A model generated the notes under the pieces. That model searched no databases, was not told the DNA's origin, and saw nothing but the letters and a program-made list of their open reading frames with translations. Made by a program: the position numbers and the translations under genes. 64,000 nucleotides of DNA from Polytrichum commune (Eukaryota; Streptophyta; Polytrichopsida; Polytrichales; Polytrichaceae), in the NCBI GenBank assembly GCA_950295325.1, contig OX485809.1, positions 310,001 through 374,000 on the forward strand, in the 5' to 3' direction. Of the stretch, positions 1 to 13,870 are shown piece by piece (the stretch's first letter is position 1; every line of letters starts with the position of its first letter).

Positions 1-1
1 T

Positions 2-3000
2 GGTTGTACACAGCTGAGGGAATTGGTCAACCTCTATCCTAAGATTAGATGGCTTGGAAATCCCTGGGCAAGGAAGAGCTCTGGAGGTCCTCGAAAATCG
101 GGTCATCACAAGGTGAAAAACCGGAAGCGCACTGGTGAGAGGCGAGAAGTTGAACAAGGTTTTGATGGTTACAGTGGGTGTTCATTAGATGAAAATGGTT
201 ACCCAGATAAAAGTGCAGAGGAAAGGGAGAGTCCAGGAGCAGAGCGCACATTGGTTGATATTTTAGGCCCAGTGGTTGCAGAAATGCGGCAAGTGGGGCC
301 AGGGCAGTCTAGGGAAGCTAAGCGTCTCAAGTTGAGCAGAGGGAAAGGATCACAGAGTGGATTTGGCTCTGGGATTAGCAAGTACCCTGAACAGCAGAAA
401 ACTGGAATCAACTATGAGAAGGGAATTCAAACCAAAGTGAGTAGGGATGAATACAGCACAAAGCGAAAGGTGAAGTCTAGACTTGCCTACAAGAAACAAG
501 CCAATTTGACCCGTCCTTCAAAAAAATCCACATCAATGAGTCGAAAGCCTGAGACTCCTGGAAAGGAAGTAACGCGGAGTCCAAAACATGCAGAGAAAGA
601 TCTGGAGAAAGCATTGGCAGCTGCACTGAAAACTGTTATGGAGGCTGACTCTGATCAAGTGTTCTTTCGTCTGGTATTTGTACTAACTTATGTCATACAT
701 TCTCTAGGGATCAGTTGCAATTAGGTTGCTGCAAGGCACTTTTTTTTAGGCTCCATATTTATGTTGCTAAACTGGTGATTCATGGTAGTTAATGTTCTTT
801 TGGCTAATAACTGGCAGATTTTTCTCTTGGAAAACTGAATTGAATTAGAGTCCATTGCAATTCAAATCCAAAAGATTGGACATAAATAAATAATGATAAA
901 TTGGTCCAATTGATTTCATGCGTTAGATACGAAGAAGACACAAAGTCACGTGCCCTACATCTATAGAATGAGAAATGGGAACAGGAATTATAGTGACTTT
1001 TCCTCTGTATCTTTGGTCCTTTCCACAACAAGATTCACAAGTAGTGATAAACTGCTTCCTTGGGGATGTACTTCTTATTAATTGCTCTTGCTCATCCACC
1101 CCTGCACTTTTTGTCCTGTATATTTATAGTGGTGTGAGTCTAGTGGGCAAGCCATTTCACCACTGAGATCATAATGGAATGCTTGCCTAATGGTAGGCAA
1201 ATGAGCAAGTGCCTGATGGCAGAGGAGCCTCTTCCAAGACAGCTCAAATGGATTTCAGCACTGTCCAGAAAAAACTTAAGATGGGCCTTTATGGAGGGAA
1301 AGACGGCACCAGAACTTTCAAGGAAGACCTTTTTCAACCTCTACGCAACGCTTTCAGGTGGTTTGGCAGACCTCATAGTGGGAAGTAGTTTCCTGCATTC
1401 CAATCCTGTGGCTTTCTTCATTCATTTCTGGGCAGGTTGTGAGGGGAGCTAGCCATGGAAGAACTAAATAATTGTCCTGTAATGTGAAGACTGTGCCCCT
1501 ATATAAGCAGTGCCATTTGCACATGATCTTATCCTGATGTAACCACTGCATCAATCATTGAAATGTGCAGGCTGGAGCATGATTCTCCAATGTACAAAGC
1601 AGCAGGAAGAATCTTCAAGGTGGCCCATCAAGTGGGAAGGCAGCTGGATGATAGTCTGGCGAGTCCCCAGTGGAGCATTCCTGCTCAAGGTCAGAACAGG
1701 GCCCTTGGAAGTTGCACAAAATCAAGAGGTGCTAAGTATTCTGTGGAAAGACAACAAGGTACTAAGAGAACTTGGGAGCAAACTGCTGGAAGTGGACGAG
1801 TTAGGGGAAAGGTCTTGAGCATCAATAACAACAGAGCTGATGGAGTTGTTGGGAGTGGAGACTTCGATATTGAAGGACCTTTTGAAAGAGACCGAGACCG
1901 GGAGTCTCGTCATGTTCGAATGAGGAGAAACCAGTGGTCAGAGTCAGAAGCTGAGAGTTCAGATGAGGAGGATGCAGATGAAGCACTCTCTGATGAACCA
2001 GAGGAGGAGGACTCTGAGACGTCTGGGTAAGACATTGAAGAACTTTGACAGGGTGGCAGTTGGGTCGGGCTGCGATGAAAAGTGGTTTCTTGCTTCTGTT
2101 ATGAACTGTTATCCTACTATCCTTCTATGTTATGGCCAAATGAGATGCATAGATTTTTCTAAATGTCTCCTCTATCTTTTAATTGCACAACTTGAATTTC
2201 AATACTTCTTTTGCTAGTACTATGTATAAGTCCTGATGAATTTCTTTGCCTTGGCACAGGTCTGATGTTGCTAGTAAATCTGAAGTAGCTGATGAGACTA
2301 TGGAAGATAATTGGGAAGAGACAGAGAGCGATGATGCCTACTCTGGTCTTGGCGGCGAGGGGAGCAGCCGAGATTGGTGGGGGGCTAGAATGACAAAGGC
2401 TGCCATGGTTCCCCCTTTGACACGCAAATACGAAGTAGTAGAGGAGTATCGGATTGTAGACGACATAGAGAGGGTGGCACTAAAGATGAAGGTACCTCCT
2501 AAATTCCCCAAATGGTTCTTTCAAATTGAGATGCTCTCAAAGCTGAGTCTAGTCCTGTCCTATCACTGCTCCTATGCAGTAATGAGTTCTGAAGCTCATT
2601 TCTTTGTTGCTGTAATCTCAAGGACGAAAGTGTGATGAATGTTTATATGTTGCTTGATATATTTGAAGTCTTCATTTATGCTTCACCCTCTTGATTTCTT
2701 GAGAGGTGCTTGGTTGTTTACTTATATGGAGAGAAATTTTGGATTTTTCTTGGCATATTATCATGAAGTGAAGTACCTGACTTATAAAATTGTAAATCTA
2801 GATTAAAATGTTTATGAGTGGTACAAACTAACAGGTGAGTGGTATTATTTTAAAGATGGTGTTGCCAGATGACTATGAGGAGAAGCTACGTGCTGCAAAA
2901 GAGAAGGGTGGTGATCGTTATGCTCACTTAGATGTTCCAGAGCTCAAGGAATCCAAGCCTCGGAAGCGACTAGGAGAAGAGGTGGTTGAGCAAGAGGTCT

Positions 3001-6000
3001 ATGGAATAGACCCTTTCACTTACAATTTGTTGCTGAACACAATGCCACAAGACACCCATGGATTCACAGACAGGCAGAAACAACTCTTTATAGAAGAGGT
3101 TTGGGCCCTGCCTTCAATTTCTTTTTGTATGTTGATATTTTGACTGTGTACAACGTGACTTTTTTTCTTCTATGTATTATTTCCTTTTTTGTAAGATAGT
3201 TACCTTTAACCACTTATTTGACTTTAGCAGACATTTGATGTTGAGGCTTCCTCTGGACCTGTCTGTGTCCCCCTTTTTTCTTTTTCTTTGCGAACTTGAC
3301 ACCCCTGATAGATGACAATCTGCTTGAGTTTTTTGGATACGTTCAGAGATGTAGCAAAAAGTGAAGATGAGGATCCACTGTTTGTGGTGATGTTCTGGAA
3401 CGTGGCTTCTTCCATGTCAATTGTTGAGGATGACCCCTAGTCAAATGATATTCCTCTATTTTACACCCTGCTGCATGTGTTCCTGCTTTTGATAAAATTG
3501 ATTTCTAGAGGCCTTTAGGTTACAGCACTTACAACCTTGCCATGTGCTGGATGTGTCTCCTTTTCACATTTTCCCCCTCTGCTATAAGGTTTAACAGAAC
3601 ACACTTTCTGAAATAGTTATCTCTAAAAGATATATTTTCTCACCCTTTTAAGCCTTTTCTGTTAGCAATGTTTATCGACTACTCACAAAGATCTAGCAGT
3701 TGTGCATTTCATAACTGTTGACTATCAAAGTGGTATGGTTCTCTACTACTTACTGTGTTGGGTGGCTGTTGGGACTATGTTTTGTTTCCAACTTTTTTAA
3801 AAGGAAATAAAGTGTTCCATTGAAGAACAGCATTATTCATAACTGTCAGTTTGGAGTTGGTTCATTATATACATCTATAGCCTATTGTCTTGTTCTACTA
3901 CCAGTTTCATTGCTACCCAGGGTACTTCTTCCTGAACAGTGTCTAGGGTATTCTGGACTAGGATTTTATCTGATAAGTGAAATTAGACATCTCTTACAAT
4001 GTGCCTCCTTGCTCAAATGTTGCAGAAATTGCTGCGGGTTCTGAACAAAGAAGTGAGCGGCTTCACAGGAAGTGGGAAAGCACCCATGGAGTACTCACTA
4101 GAGAAGGTTATCTCTCACATAATCAGTGATGCCCATGGTGACCAGGCCTTGCAAGTGTTCTGTTCAACTTTGTTGAGGAATATGAAAACTCGTATGAGTG
4201 ACAAGTATGTTGCTTATAGAAAGGTAAGACCTCAAGCCACATTTGTTTATGCTGTTTCTATTGTCAGTATCCTTTAGTTCTCAGATTTTTTCAAGAGATT
4301 GTGGATTTCACATATTTCCAGTCACTTTCATATGAATTTATTGCTTTCTCTTGATGATACAGGGCCTAGGTGTTGTATGTAACAAGCAAGGGGGTTTTGA
4401 TGAAGGGGACTTTGTTGTGGAATTCTTTGGAGAGGTATGTGGATGTGCTCTTTGACTGTCAATGGATATCTATTTGGCAAATTCATGGAGATGAATATTT
4501 GATGCTAATTGAGAAGGTGACGCTGAATTCTTTATATCATCCACTAAATAAATGCCCTGGAAAATGTGATCATAATGTGCATGCTATTGTGGAGAAACTA
4601 ATTTACATTGTTGTCTATCAAGGTCTATCCTCCATGGAGATGGTATGAGAAGCAAGATGGTATCAGGTCGTTACAAAAGAAAGACAAAGATCCCGCTCCC
4701 GAGTTCTATAACATTGTCTTTGAGCGACCTAAGGTACCATGTCGATCTGTTACTGTCTGTGCGAAGATGTTTTTTTTTAACTATAACCGTAAATTGGATA
4801 ATGTGAAGAGGCCTGTTGAACCTGTGGCATTAAGTAGAGACCCATTTGTGAGTGGTAAATGAGAAAATACTTTCCTCAAATTATGAATAGCAAGATTCAT
4901 TTATGTAACCATGTAATGTTATTAAGAATCTTTCTTTCATATTTCATATCTAAATTAGAAGATGTTGGAATTTCATGAGCTCAATTGCATAAGCCTTCTA
5001 GTGGATTTGCTACTCTATAGACTTTTGATTTGTATACTTATTGGGCATAAGCATAGATTCCTCAAGTTCCATGAAATAGCGTTGCGACCTTTGCAAATGT
5101 CTTAGCTTATTCAAGGTTTCTGTTGAAACCTTCTTTTTAGGTCAAGCAAAACTACGACTTACATTTGTTTGCACAATGTGAATGTTCAGAGAATTATGAA
5201 GCACAGGATGGTATTATTGGTTGTTGGTTATTTGTTATTCCAAAAGGAAGTGATTACCAATAACTACTGGGCATAAAGTGATTTGGACTGGCAGTAATGC
5301 ATATGTTGCCGTTGACAGTCATTTTGTCAATGATAGATGGTCACTTGGTTGTCATCACATGTTTTGCTAAGCGACTAGTATCATCATGATTGTTAAGGAA
5401 TAGCTCAGGCATGAGTATTGGAAGGCTTAGATGAAATTAATCTCTTACATATTGTGGGAATATTCCCATCAGACTTCCAGGACCACACAGGTGGTGGGTG
5501 GCAATTGTGATGTATATGTTATCTATATTGCTTGGTATATCTTAGTTCATGCCATCAGTAGGTGCCTGACAATACAAACTTGTGTTCAGGGTGATTCGTT
5601 GGGTTATGACGTGCTGGTTGTTGATGCAATGCATAAAGCCAATTTCGCAAGCAGGCTTTGTCACTCCTGTCGACCAAATTGTGAGGCCAAGTATGTTTCT
5701 TGCTCTCTGTAACACTAACTAAACGAGTTTGTGATTTGATTGGTTTGTCATGAGCCCAGGAGCCTCCCCAGCTTGGTTCTTATTTGGACACCTAGTTCTT
5801 GTCAGTGTGGTTGTTTGGTCCTCATAGGAAGCTGCACAGCATGGCAGCTTATTTAGTCACTTCTGGGAGCAATTTGTAAAGTTTGTGCTTGGTGCATACC
5901 AGTATTGGTGATTTTAATTGTGAAAGAGTGTTTAATGAGGCTCTTGATTGGCTCATTCCCCATGCCAGCATTTGTGCTTACACCTAAAGTGGCTTCTGAT

Positions 6001-9000
6001 TTTGTAACCATATCCATGATCTCTGTTTATGAAGAAAATTGCCTTGGAAAGGCTACATTTTAATTTATATTTTCAACTGTTGGTGAAACGTGTTGCACTT
6101 GGTCACAGGGTCACTGCTGTTAATGGCAAGTACATGATTGGGGTATATACGCTTCGCAAGATTGAGTTTGGGGAGGAACTCACGTTTGATTACTGTTGCG
6201 TCACTGAGGTACATGACTGTCCTTACTCCTGATAGTTTTGACCTGAATTTTCATTCTTAATTTGACCTTCTGTTCAGTCTTGCAGAGCATATTGTGTTTG
6301 ACTTGAGAATTGATGACTTGTTGGACTTGGCAGAGTAAGGAAGAGCATGATTCGTCTGTCTGCCTTTGCGGGAGTCAGGGTTGTAAAGGCAGTTATTTAT
6401 GTTACACGGGACCTGGAGCATATGATGAGGTTTGACTTGTTTCCTTCAACCATGAACCTGTTGGTTCTGCCCCTTTCCTACAGTTGTAGTTTCTCTTAAC
6501 CTAGAAACAAGCACTGTCCATAAAAAGTTGTTGTCATATGTTAGTCCTTGATCTATCTGGCAATCAGAATTCTTAAGGGCTGTATCTTGTTCAAATAAGG
6601 TAAGTGGGCCTGAAATGGGCACTTGCAGCTCTGCACCCACTTCTCCTATGATTTAAACATGTGATTAGTATGAGATAATTGGTCATTCCAAGTCGAGGGC
6701 ACAGCCATTCTTCTCATAATTTCCAACATTCATATGAACTTCTTATTCATTATCAGAGAGGAAGAGAACTTTCCCTTCTCAAATTATCATATAAGTGATG
6801 CAGGACAATGCCATTTTTCTTTTATGGTGTCATTTCTTTTTTTGATTTCAGCTGACTGGCTATGGTTTATAAAATTTATCTTCACTATAATCTCCCTTCT
6901 GAGCAGATTGTATCTGATGCTATACAGGTCCTTAAGGAGTATCATGGAATACTCGATCGCCACAACCTTCTGCTACAGGCTTGTACAAGTGGGGCAGTAA
7001 CTGCAAGAGAGATGGACGAATTGAAACAAGCTGGTCTAGGGGCCTGTGTGCTCGATGGTCTTCCACATTGGGTCATCAAGTATGCTGCAGGAATAGTATG
7101 TTATGCCTGTACCTTCCTCGTGTTTTGCACTCTATTGGTTCAAAGTCAATATCAAGTGGTTAAGTTTCGACTTTCAGGTTCTATTGTACCATCGTGCATC
7201 GTTCACCATGATATGTAAATAGTTGTGATCATTATATCACATTCTAAGAATGAGGGATAGTGATGTTTTTTTCGTAGCCAAAGGTGCCTAGTGTGGTCAA
7301 TGCACTTCAATATATTCCTTGTCAATTAGAGTTGTGTGCTTCATCTACCTCTTGTATATTTTTTGATCCCCTGGTGTAGCAATCTTGTTGGATCAGTCCA
7401 TTATGCCTAATTTTTAGTAAACATGCTCTGATATTGTAGCTTGAGGATCACGGAGGCAACTTGGATCTGGTTTGGTCCAATCGTCAAATTGATTTGTTGT
7501 GTGCATTTGTTCACTCCATGCAAGTCCAGGGAAATATTTGTGGTCTGGTGTGATTGAGAGGTCAGGAAATATTAGAGCTACTCTGTTTGCATGTCTTACG
7601 TTGGTGGCTATGCACAGGTTTCTTACCTAAACTTTGAAAGGCAAAGGCTTCCAGAGGAGCTCATGAAAGCTGAGAGGGCGAAACACACTGGTATTGAAAT
7701 TGATAGACTGGATATTGAGGTTCAGGTATGTATTGTGGTTCAATTTTCACCTCTGCAGTCTCTTTGTTTTCTGCATCTGTTTAATGAGCCCGAGTGACTA
7801 AAGAAATAATGTATTCATATGTCTTCTATTTTATAAGCATGACATAGCATGGCATGTGTCTCCCATTTAGCTGGGTGAGTTTTTGTGAAGCAAGCACGTG
7901 CCCTTCTGGTAGGAGTTTTCCTGTAGTCCTGAATACTCTATTTTCTTGTGCTTGTATGCAGACGGAGGGAGTCTACAACCAGCGCCTTCAAAATCTGGCT
8001 ATCACTCTAGATAAGGTGGTTATTACATATTGGCATTCTAGTTTCTGGATAGCTGTATCTCTGTTTTTCCGTTCCACACTAGTAATTTAGTGCTATCCTC
8101 AGTATACGTTCTTATTTGAATTATCTGCTTTTTGGGTGCTATTTCAATACAAGTAAGTTATATTTGTAGTTATACAGTCGAGTGGAAGGTCATTCGTGGA
8201 TAGTCTTAAATCCATCACTGTGTCTGGGTATCAGTGTTAGAATGGAGGACAAGCTGTGCATTCTTTTAAGTAGGTTGAACTGGGCCGCCTTAAAGGTGTA
8301 GACTGTGTAAGGTTTATCATCTTTGGTTGTCATTCACATCTGACATGACTTAGAAATAAGCATCAGGTAGTCAGGGATTAGCCTCTTGACTGTGGGAAAA
8401 TGGCAATCTTCTGTCAGGTTCGGCATATCTTGGCAAAGCTCTATGACCAAGCAAGCAAGGCTCCTCCACCTTTACGGATGCTTGAACCTCATGAGTTAGT
8501 AGAATTTATCTGGAAAGGTAAAGATTCAGTTGTTAGCGAACTCCTTCAGTGCATGGCTGTGCATGCTCCAGAAGGCCTGGGAGATCTAACGAAGCAAATA
8601 CGGGAGCACAACCCACCTTCAGGTGGAGACATAGAAGGGAATCTTCGGAAATCCCTAATTTGGTAAGAAAATAGTCTTTACTCTGTTTCCTGCTCTCTGA
8701 TATTTGAATGGTTCACTTCTTCTATTCATGTCAATGGTATTCCACATGGATTTGACTGGCAGCTATTTCCTGGTGCAGGCTGAGGGACACACTTCGGAAG
8801 GTTCCAGCTACTTGTATGGGTCGGCACGATGCAGCAGCGGACTTGATACATCTCTATGCATACACCAAATATTTTTTCACAAATTATGTGAGTCAATATT
8901 CTCATTTGACATATCTTATACACATATGGATGCATTTTTTTCCATTAACTACACAATATATATGTGCTGTCTGCGCTAATTATACAGAAAATATCCTTTT

Positions 9001-10061
9001 CTAGGTTTATGTTTACTATCTCCTTTCAATGTCATTCTATTTCCAAACTCAAAAGTTGTGAGTTCAAAGATTGTAAACGACAAACTTGAGAACATGGACG
9101 ACTTGTGAGTGGATGGATACTTTTTGACTGCAGGACTATGGGATGGTGGAGTCCGAACCCCTGCTGATTTATGCTTGTGACTTGGGTCCAAAACATCAAG
9201 GATCTGGCCCCTTTAAGTGGCACAAATCATACAGCAAAAGCTATATCTGGGGCCAGCTCATTTCTTGGTTCCGGCAAACCTCAGCAGACCCTGGAGCAAG
9301 CTTGGTCCAAGACCGTCGTGGTTGCCTCATGCTTCCAGATGTATCATCGTGCTATGCCAGAACAATACAACACGACTTTCGATGTGGATATAGTGAGAAA
9401 GATCGAAAGAAGATGATATTCCACATGGTGAGTTATCGAAAATATTCTTCAATGTTTATTATTCTGGGGTGGTGACTAGTCATTATTAGTTGTGTAACTA
9501 CTAGACTATTTCTTGCTGATGGTGTGATAATTTTCCTCAATGTTGTGTTTTCTTAGGTAATGTGGTATTGCATGAGTGTTTGGTGTGAGCTTGCTCTTGG
9601 TGGCAGAATAAACTTGAAGCTTCCTAATTGCAGCAAGTTAAGACACTTATTGACCCTGTAGGTAGGATATGATTACATTGAGATGCTGATACATTGTATT
9701 TAATGAGTTGTCTTATTAGATTGTCCATGAAGTATACACACTCACCTTGTTTGGAGGGCCTCCCAAACTCCTTGCCCTACTATATCTCACTTATAAGCTG
9801 TATGCCTCCTTATCAATTTATGTAACATTGTGCATGGAAATGTGCATCTGAGAACCTGTTTTGGGTGTGCAGGAAAACCAACCTCAGAAAAAATGGACAC
9901 GGAAATTCACACCTGAGCTGTGGAATTTTAAAAGCGAGAGAGGCCTGTACGGCAGTCCCATGCTTGATGCTGTTGTTTCAAAAACAAAGCTTGACAAAGA
10001 ATGTATCAGTTGGCTCAAGAATCGTGATACTGTGTTTCGAGGCCCTTGGGACGAAGAGTAG
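2..10061 (+). CDS. ATXR3: ATXR3/SDG2-type histone H3K4 methyltransferase (C-terminal part, 5' end outside window)
   Basis: Nuclear SET-domain enzyme that trimethylates histone H3 lysine 4. Exons: 2-673, 1197-1357, 1571-2026, 2260-2491, 2856-3098, 4026-4223, 4363-4434, 4623-4733, 5590-5690, 6109-6208, 6334-6429, 6907-7095, 7618-7725, 7962-8015, 8418-8662, 8779-8887, 9134-9427, 9873-10061. All phases agree and give 1209 codons plus a TAG stop. Seen: a basic linker; an acidic Ser/Glu/Asp tract (about 1930-2026); the ATXR3 signature MTKAAMVPPLTRKYEV; SET motifs GLGVVCNKQGGF, HSCRPNCEAK (5660-5690) and ELTFDY (about 6179); post-SET cysteines CLCGSQGCKG; then the long plant ATXR3 C-terminal region with YNQRLQNLAITLDK and DAAADLIHLYAYTK. 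The closeness to Arabidopsis ATXR3 is from memory. A bromodomain-like stretch is built from exons 1-3. Only the 5' end and the exact first donor (673, or alternatively 658) are uncertain. Confidence 0.95.
6599..6795 (+). repeat. R2-family dispersed repeat, truncated copy in ATXR3 intron
   Basis: Begins GGTAAGTGGGCC and shares the order of motifs of the R2 family (a stretch like gatTAGTATGAGATAATTGG, then a 'cacagcc..ttctcat' block, then 'ttattatca..gag'). The 3' half of the family consensus is missing. It lies in the ATXR3 intron between 6429 and 6907. Confidence 0.55.
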
Positions 10062-12985
10062 GCAAACTCAGCTCTCTTGTCAACGATAAAGCTCAGTACA
10101 AGAAATTTCTTTGAATGACTTGCTCGAGGGTTCTATGAATGAAGCGCCCCCGCCACCATGGAGTATGTTGTTACTACTTCACCTGTCAGTGGTTTTGATA
10201 CAAAGCAGATCCCCAAACCCCCCTGCACTGGATATCTTGTACAGTGGATTTTTTCATCCAGTCAACATTCTGGAAATATTGTTATCAGTTAGCATCATAG
10301 ACTGTAGGATCCTAATTTGCTTCATTGTGTATCATGTAGCGGTCAGTGAAGTGCCCTAGTGGCCCCAATTTCTTTTATTGTGAAACTTAGAGCATGAGAC
10401 TAGCAAAGGGGACATTGTTTCTTTGTCTCCTGCTTTTCCACCCTTCTATTCTGTTTTCTGAAAGGCTCCATCTTTGCGACGGTAGTCAGGAATAGCCCTT
10501 GAATAGCAAAAGTGCCTTCGTGGCATGGCTGAATTCAATGTACAAGCATTAGTTTGAAAATCACACCCAATTTACATCTGAAAAGTTTCAGATGGGGGGT
10601 TAACATTCATGAGGGCCTTGCACCTTATGTGGCTTTGCAATCAATTTACATGGTCAAAACCTTTGTGGACTGTGTATTGCCTATTTGTATCTCTTAACTT
10701 TTTGCGTGAAAGTTTCTCTGAAACCCTTGGATATGTATTGATTTTCTGCATCTTAGTGTTCCCACATCTCAGTTTACTTGCTAAGTATTAGCATGATTAG
10801 AAGAAAGTTGTCAGTATTCTGGGAAGATTCGAATATTTTTAAGTGTCTCTTTTGACAGATATTGACAGTGATGTGATTGGATTCTTTATGAAGGGACCTC
10901 GACATGAAGTCCAAATCCTCTGCAGATTGTTGACACATTTATCTTGGAATGACCAATGGCAAGGTATGCTCAAACCAATTTCTATTACGATGTTGATTTC
11001 ATTTCTGCTACAGATGCCCTAGAGGGATTTTCATGATTCATGCTGCACAGCTGCAGCTTCTGTTAGTAGTTAGTCACTAAGGATGTTAATAACTCCATTG
11101 AAACATTATTGTTATTTTCTTGTAACCTGGAGTTTATTGGCTTTCAATGTAATATTTTATTGCTGTTGAACATAAGATGTTCACTTCATGAAGTTGTCCG
11201 GTTCAAATTTGTCAGGTTTTCCTCACGAGACCAAATTGCTTTCAAATTGGAGGACACATATTTTGGTCTTTTCGCAACTGTCATTACAAGAAGCGCACTT
11301 AGGAACTTGCACACTGTAAGTTTGAGCTGTCTTGTTTTTATTATGGTCACAGGAACACTATTGAAGTTCAGACCTTACTGTACAAATATTTCTGCAGAGA
11401 ATGCAATTGTGTCAAGGATCAAGAAGACCTTGACATGAGAGTGGTTAGACAGCTAGGGAAAGACATGACCCAGCCAGGAGATACATGTTACTTGTTCAAT
11501 TTTCTACTGATGTGGCGATTGTAGTCTAGAATACAAAATCGAAGGCCTGCAAGTTCAATGGCAATTTTTTGTATTGTTGTTGCAAATTCGCTTGTTGATG
11601 GAAATTTTGATGTTATGAATAATGCTGCCAAAAGTGCATCCCAGAAGAAGTGCAATTTCTTTCATTTCCAAGATCTTATTGGCATTTCTTCAAACACATA
11701 TATGTAATCAAACTCTGATTTGCACATCATCAGTCTCAAAGCTCACTTTGATAATCTGAAAAGAAAATAAGTTGTGTAAATTCGTGGTGTTCTCTCATGT
11801 TGTTTGCCAGAGAACCAGAAATTCTACCTTAAAATATCTGAGTTGATTATATATCGAATGAATGCACCAAATGATGAAATGAACAAATTTTACTTCTCTA
11901 CATGTTGCATTGGTGCATTTGTAGGGTTTTATAAGGAGCAAATCCACCTATTGTCATTGCAAAATGTGCATCATCATCATCTATGCAGGATATGAAAACT
12001 ATGTTCCAATGTTGAAAGTTGTTTGCTATGGTGAACAGCCTTCGGCCGAATTTCTGAGCAGAAGTGGTACACTGCAACATTGGAGATGTAGCCCTTGGTC
12101 CCTCCAGTTTCCATTGGAAATTTAGAAATAAGACAATCTTGATAGTTGGATGGTTCTGCCTAAAAACAGAAGGAGACCTACATAGAATATATGGTAATTA
12201 CATCCATAGTTGTCTTTTTAATGCATTTCGGCACAGTTACTGATAATAGATATTCTTGAATTTTGTTGGATCTTGTTGGTGACTGAAAGAGGATTTCAAC
12301 ACATAGTTTTGGGACATTGTTTGAATATAGTGTGAATTCTTAATCTGCTGGTTATAGATTTGTCCAAAACCAACCCTAGACTCTCATGTTCAAACCATGA
12401 GAAGCACAATTACACACCAAATTTATAAACATTTAAATCACCAATAGACACGCAAACACAATCAACATGAAAAACTGTGGTTTGTATTCATTTGTCCTCT
12501 CCATTCAGGTCTAAGTGGCTTGTGTATGTGCCTCTAAATGCCATTTTCTTGTTCCTTTTAGACAGTCCCCTAAGATTTCAATTGGACCACTATATTTTTG
12601 AATTTTAGATTTCCTCCCACATTGTCCAACATAGAAAAGCAAGAGCAAAATCCCTTGATTGTCATAAGGACCTTGCATTCAATTTAGATGTCCTTCGCTT
12701 AACATCATCAATCACAATAGGGTTGGAAGTCTTCACTGAAAAAGAACTCAAGTTTTTTTGTGCAAACTCCCTTGTCGGGGGTTATTGTGGCATCCAAACT
12801 TGTACAAATGTCTTGCACCATTGCCCTTGAGAATCTTCTAGGTTCAATAAGTGCATGGATATCAAAGTTCTTGTCATAGAAAAGAAAATACTAAAATGTC
12901 GTTAACATAGATGTCAAAATGCTACTCACATAGATAAATTAATAGAGTTGAAACTGTGGGCTTGATTCCTCTTGGACAAAATTTT
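10062..12985. other. 3' flank of ATXR3; no recognised gene
   Basis: Probably begins with the ATXR3 3' untranslated region. A stretch at about 10859-10965 is bounded by a good acceptor (ttttgacag) and donor (CAAG^gtatgc) and reads open for about 35 codons, but I recognise no protein in it; it could be a 3'UTR exon of a longer ATXR3 transcript. Minus-strand open stretches (for example 11898-12080) do not match a family I know. Confidence 0.5.
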
Positions 12986-12989
12986 CAAT

Positions 12990-13325
12990 TAAGAGTTCAT
13001 GAGCTCACCGTGTGGTGGAGCCTATTCGAAAGTTGGGTGGAACTCCTTGGACCTCCTATTCCCATCGCAAAACCTTTGAGGAAATTGAAGGATGTCAAAT
13101 AGAGTTTGCTTATAGGATGCACCATCTAAAATCTCATATCAACCTTTGCAAGGCTAGCTATACCCACTCATCCTAGTATGACAAGCTAGAAATATGGTCT
13201 TTAATTGCCCAACACTCTTTGAGCATGTTAATTTATGCCTTAAGAGAACTTGGGTGACTACATGGATACACGCTCAAACTCATGTGAATAGGAGTTTGAT
13301 CCCAACACTTTATGTATAAGTCTAG
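12990..13325 (+). repeat. R1-family dispersed repeat, copy A
   Basis: Shares with 52337-52735 and 57978-58365 the ordered blocks 'GGAGCCTATTCGAAAGTTGGG', 'CAAGGCTA', 'ACAAGCTAGAAA', 'TTAATTGCCC' and 'AACTTGGGTGACT', all in the same orientation. Copy A is the most diverged and lacks the first ~50 bases of the other two. No coding potential and no clear terminal inverted repeats. Confidence 0.65.
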
Positions 13326-13870
13326 TGATATAACACATTTTACCAAAAGTCTCACATGCAAATTTGACATCTTCTTAATCATGGCAGAGAGGGATTTATT
13401 GCATAGAAAAATATCTCTCATCCATCCAACATAATAGCTTAACCCCTCATAAGTTTATGGTCGATTGGGGGTTGATTCATCTCACATCGCTACGACTCGA
13501 CTAATTCAACATCATTGAAGGTGATACCGGTGACAAATGTACTATAAATGAACACACAATGAAAGGAACTCAGATGCACAACTAGAAATAGAAGAAAAAA
13601 AATGTGGTCCTCCATTCATGAATTTATAAATAAATATTTCAAAATCACTTCTCGATCATCATCTCATTCTTTTGATGAGAAACTTGATATGATTTGCTGA
13701 AATTAAAGATAAACAGATGGGTTCGTAGGTGCAACCATGATAAAATTTTCAAGTGATCAAACTGCCAGAATTACATCTTTATATGCGATCACTTCTCAAG
13801 TGTAAAGGATAGCTAATCATGATCTTCTATAATCAAGCATCTGAAGGTGCAATACATTGCGAAATACTTA

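Noticed and set aside
10859-10965. Exon-like block downstream of ATXR3
   Set aside because: Good splice signals, but ATXR3 already ends normally at 10061 and the ~35 residues match no family I know; at most a 3'UTR exon.
11898-12080. Minus-strand 60-codon frame
   Set aside because: Composition looks protein-like in part, but there is no start, no flanking exon and no recognised similarity.
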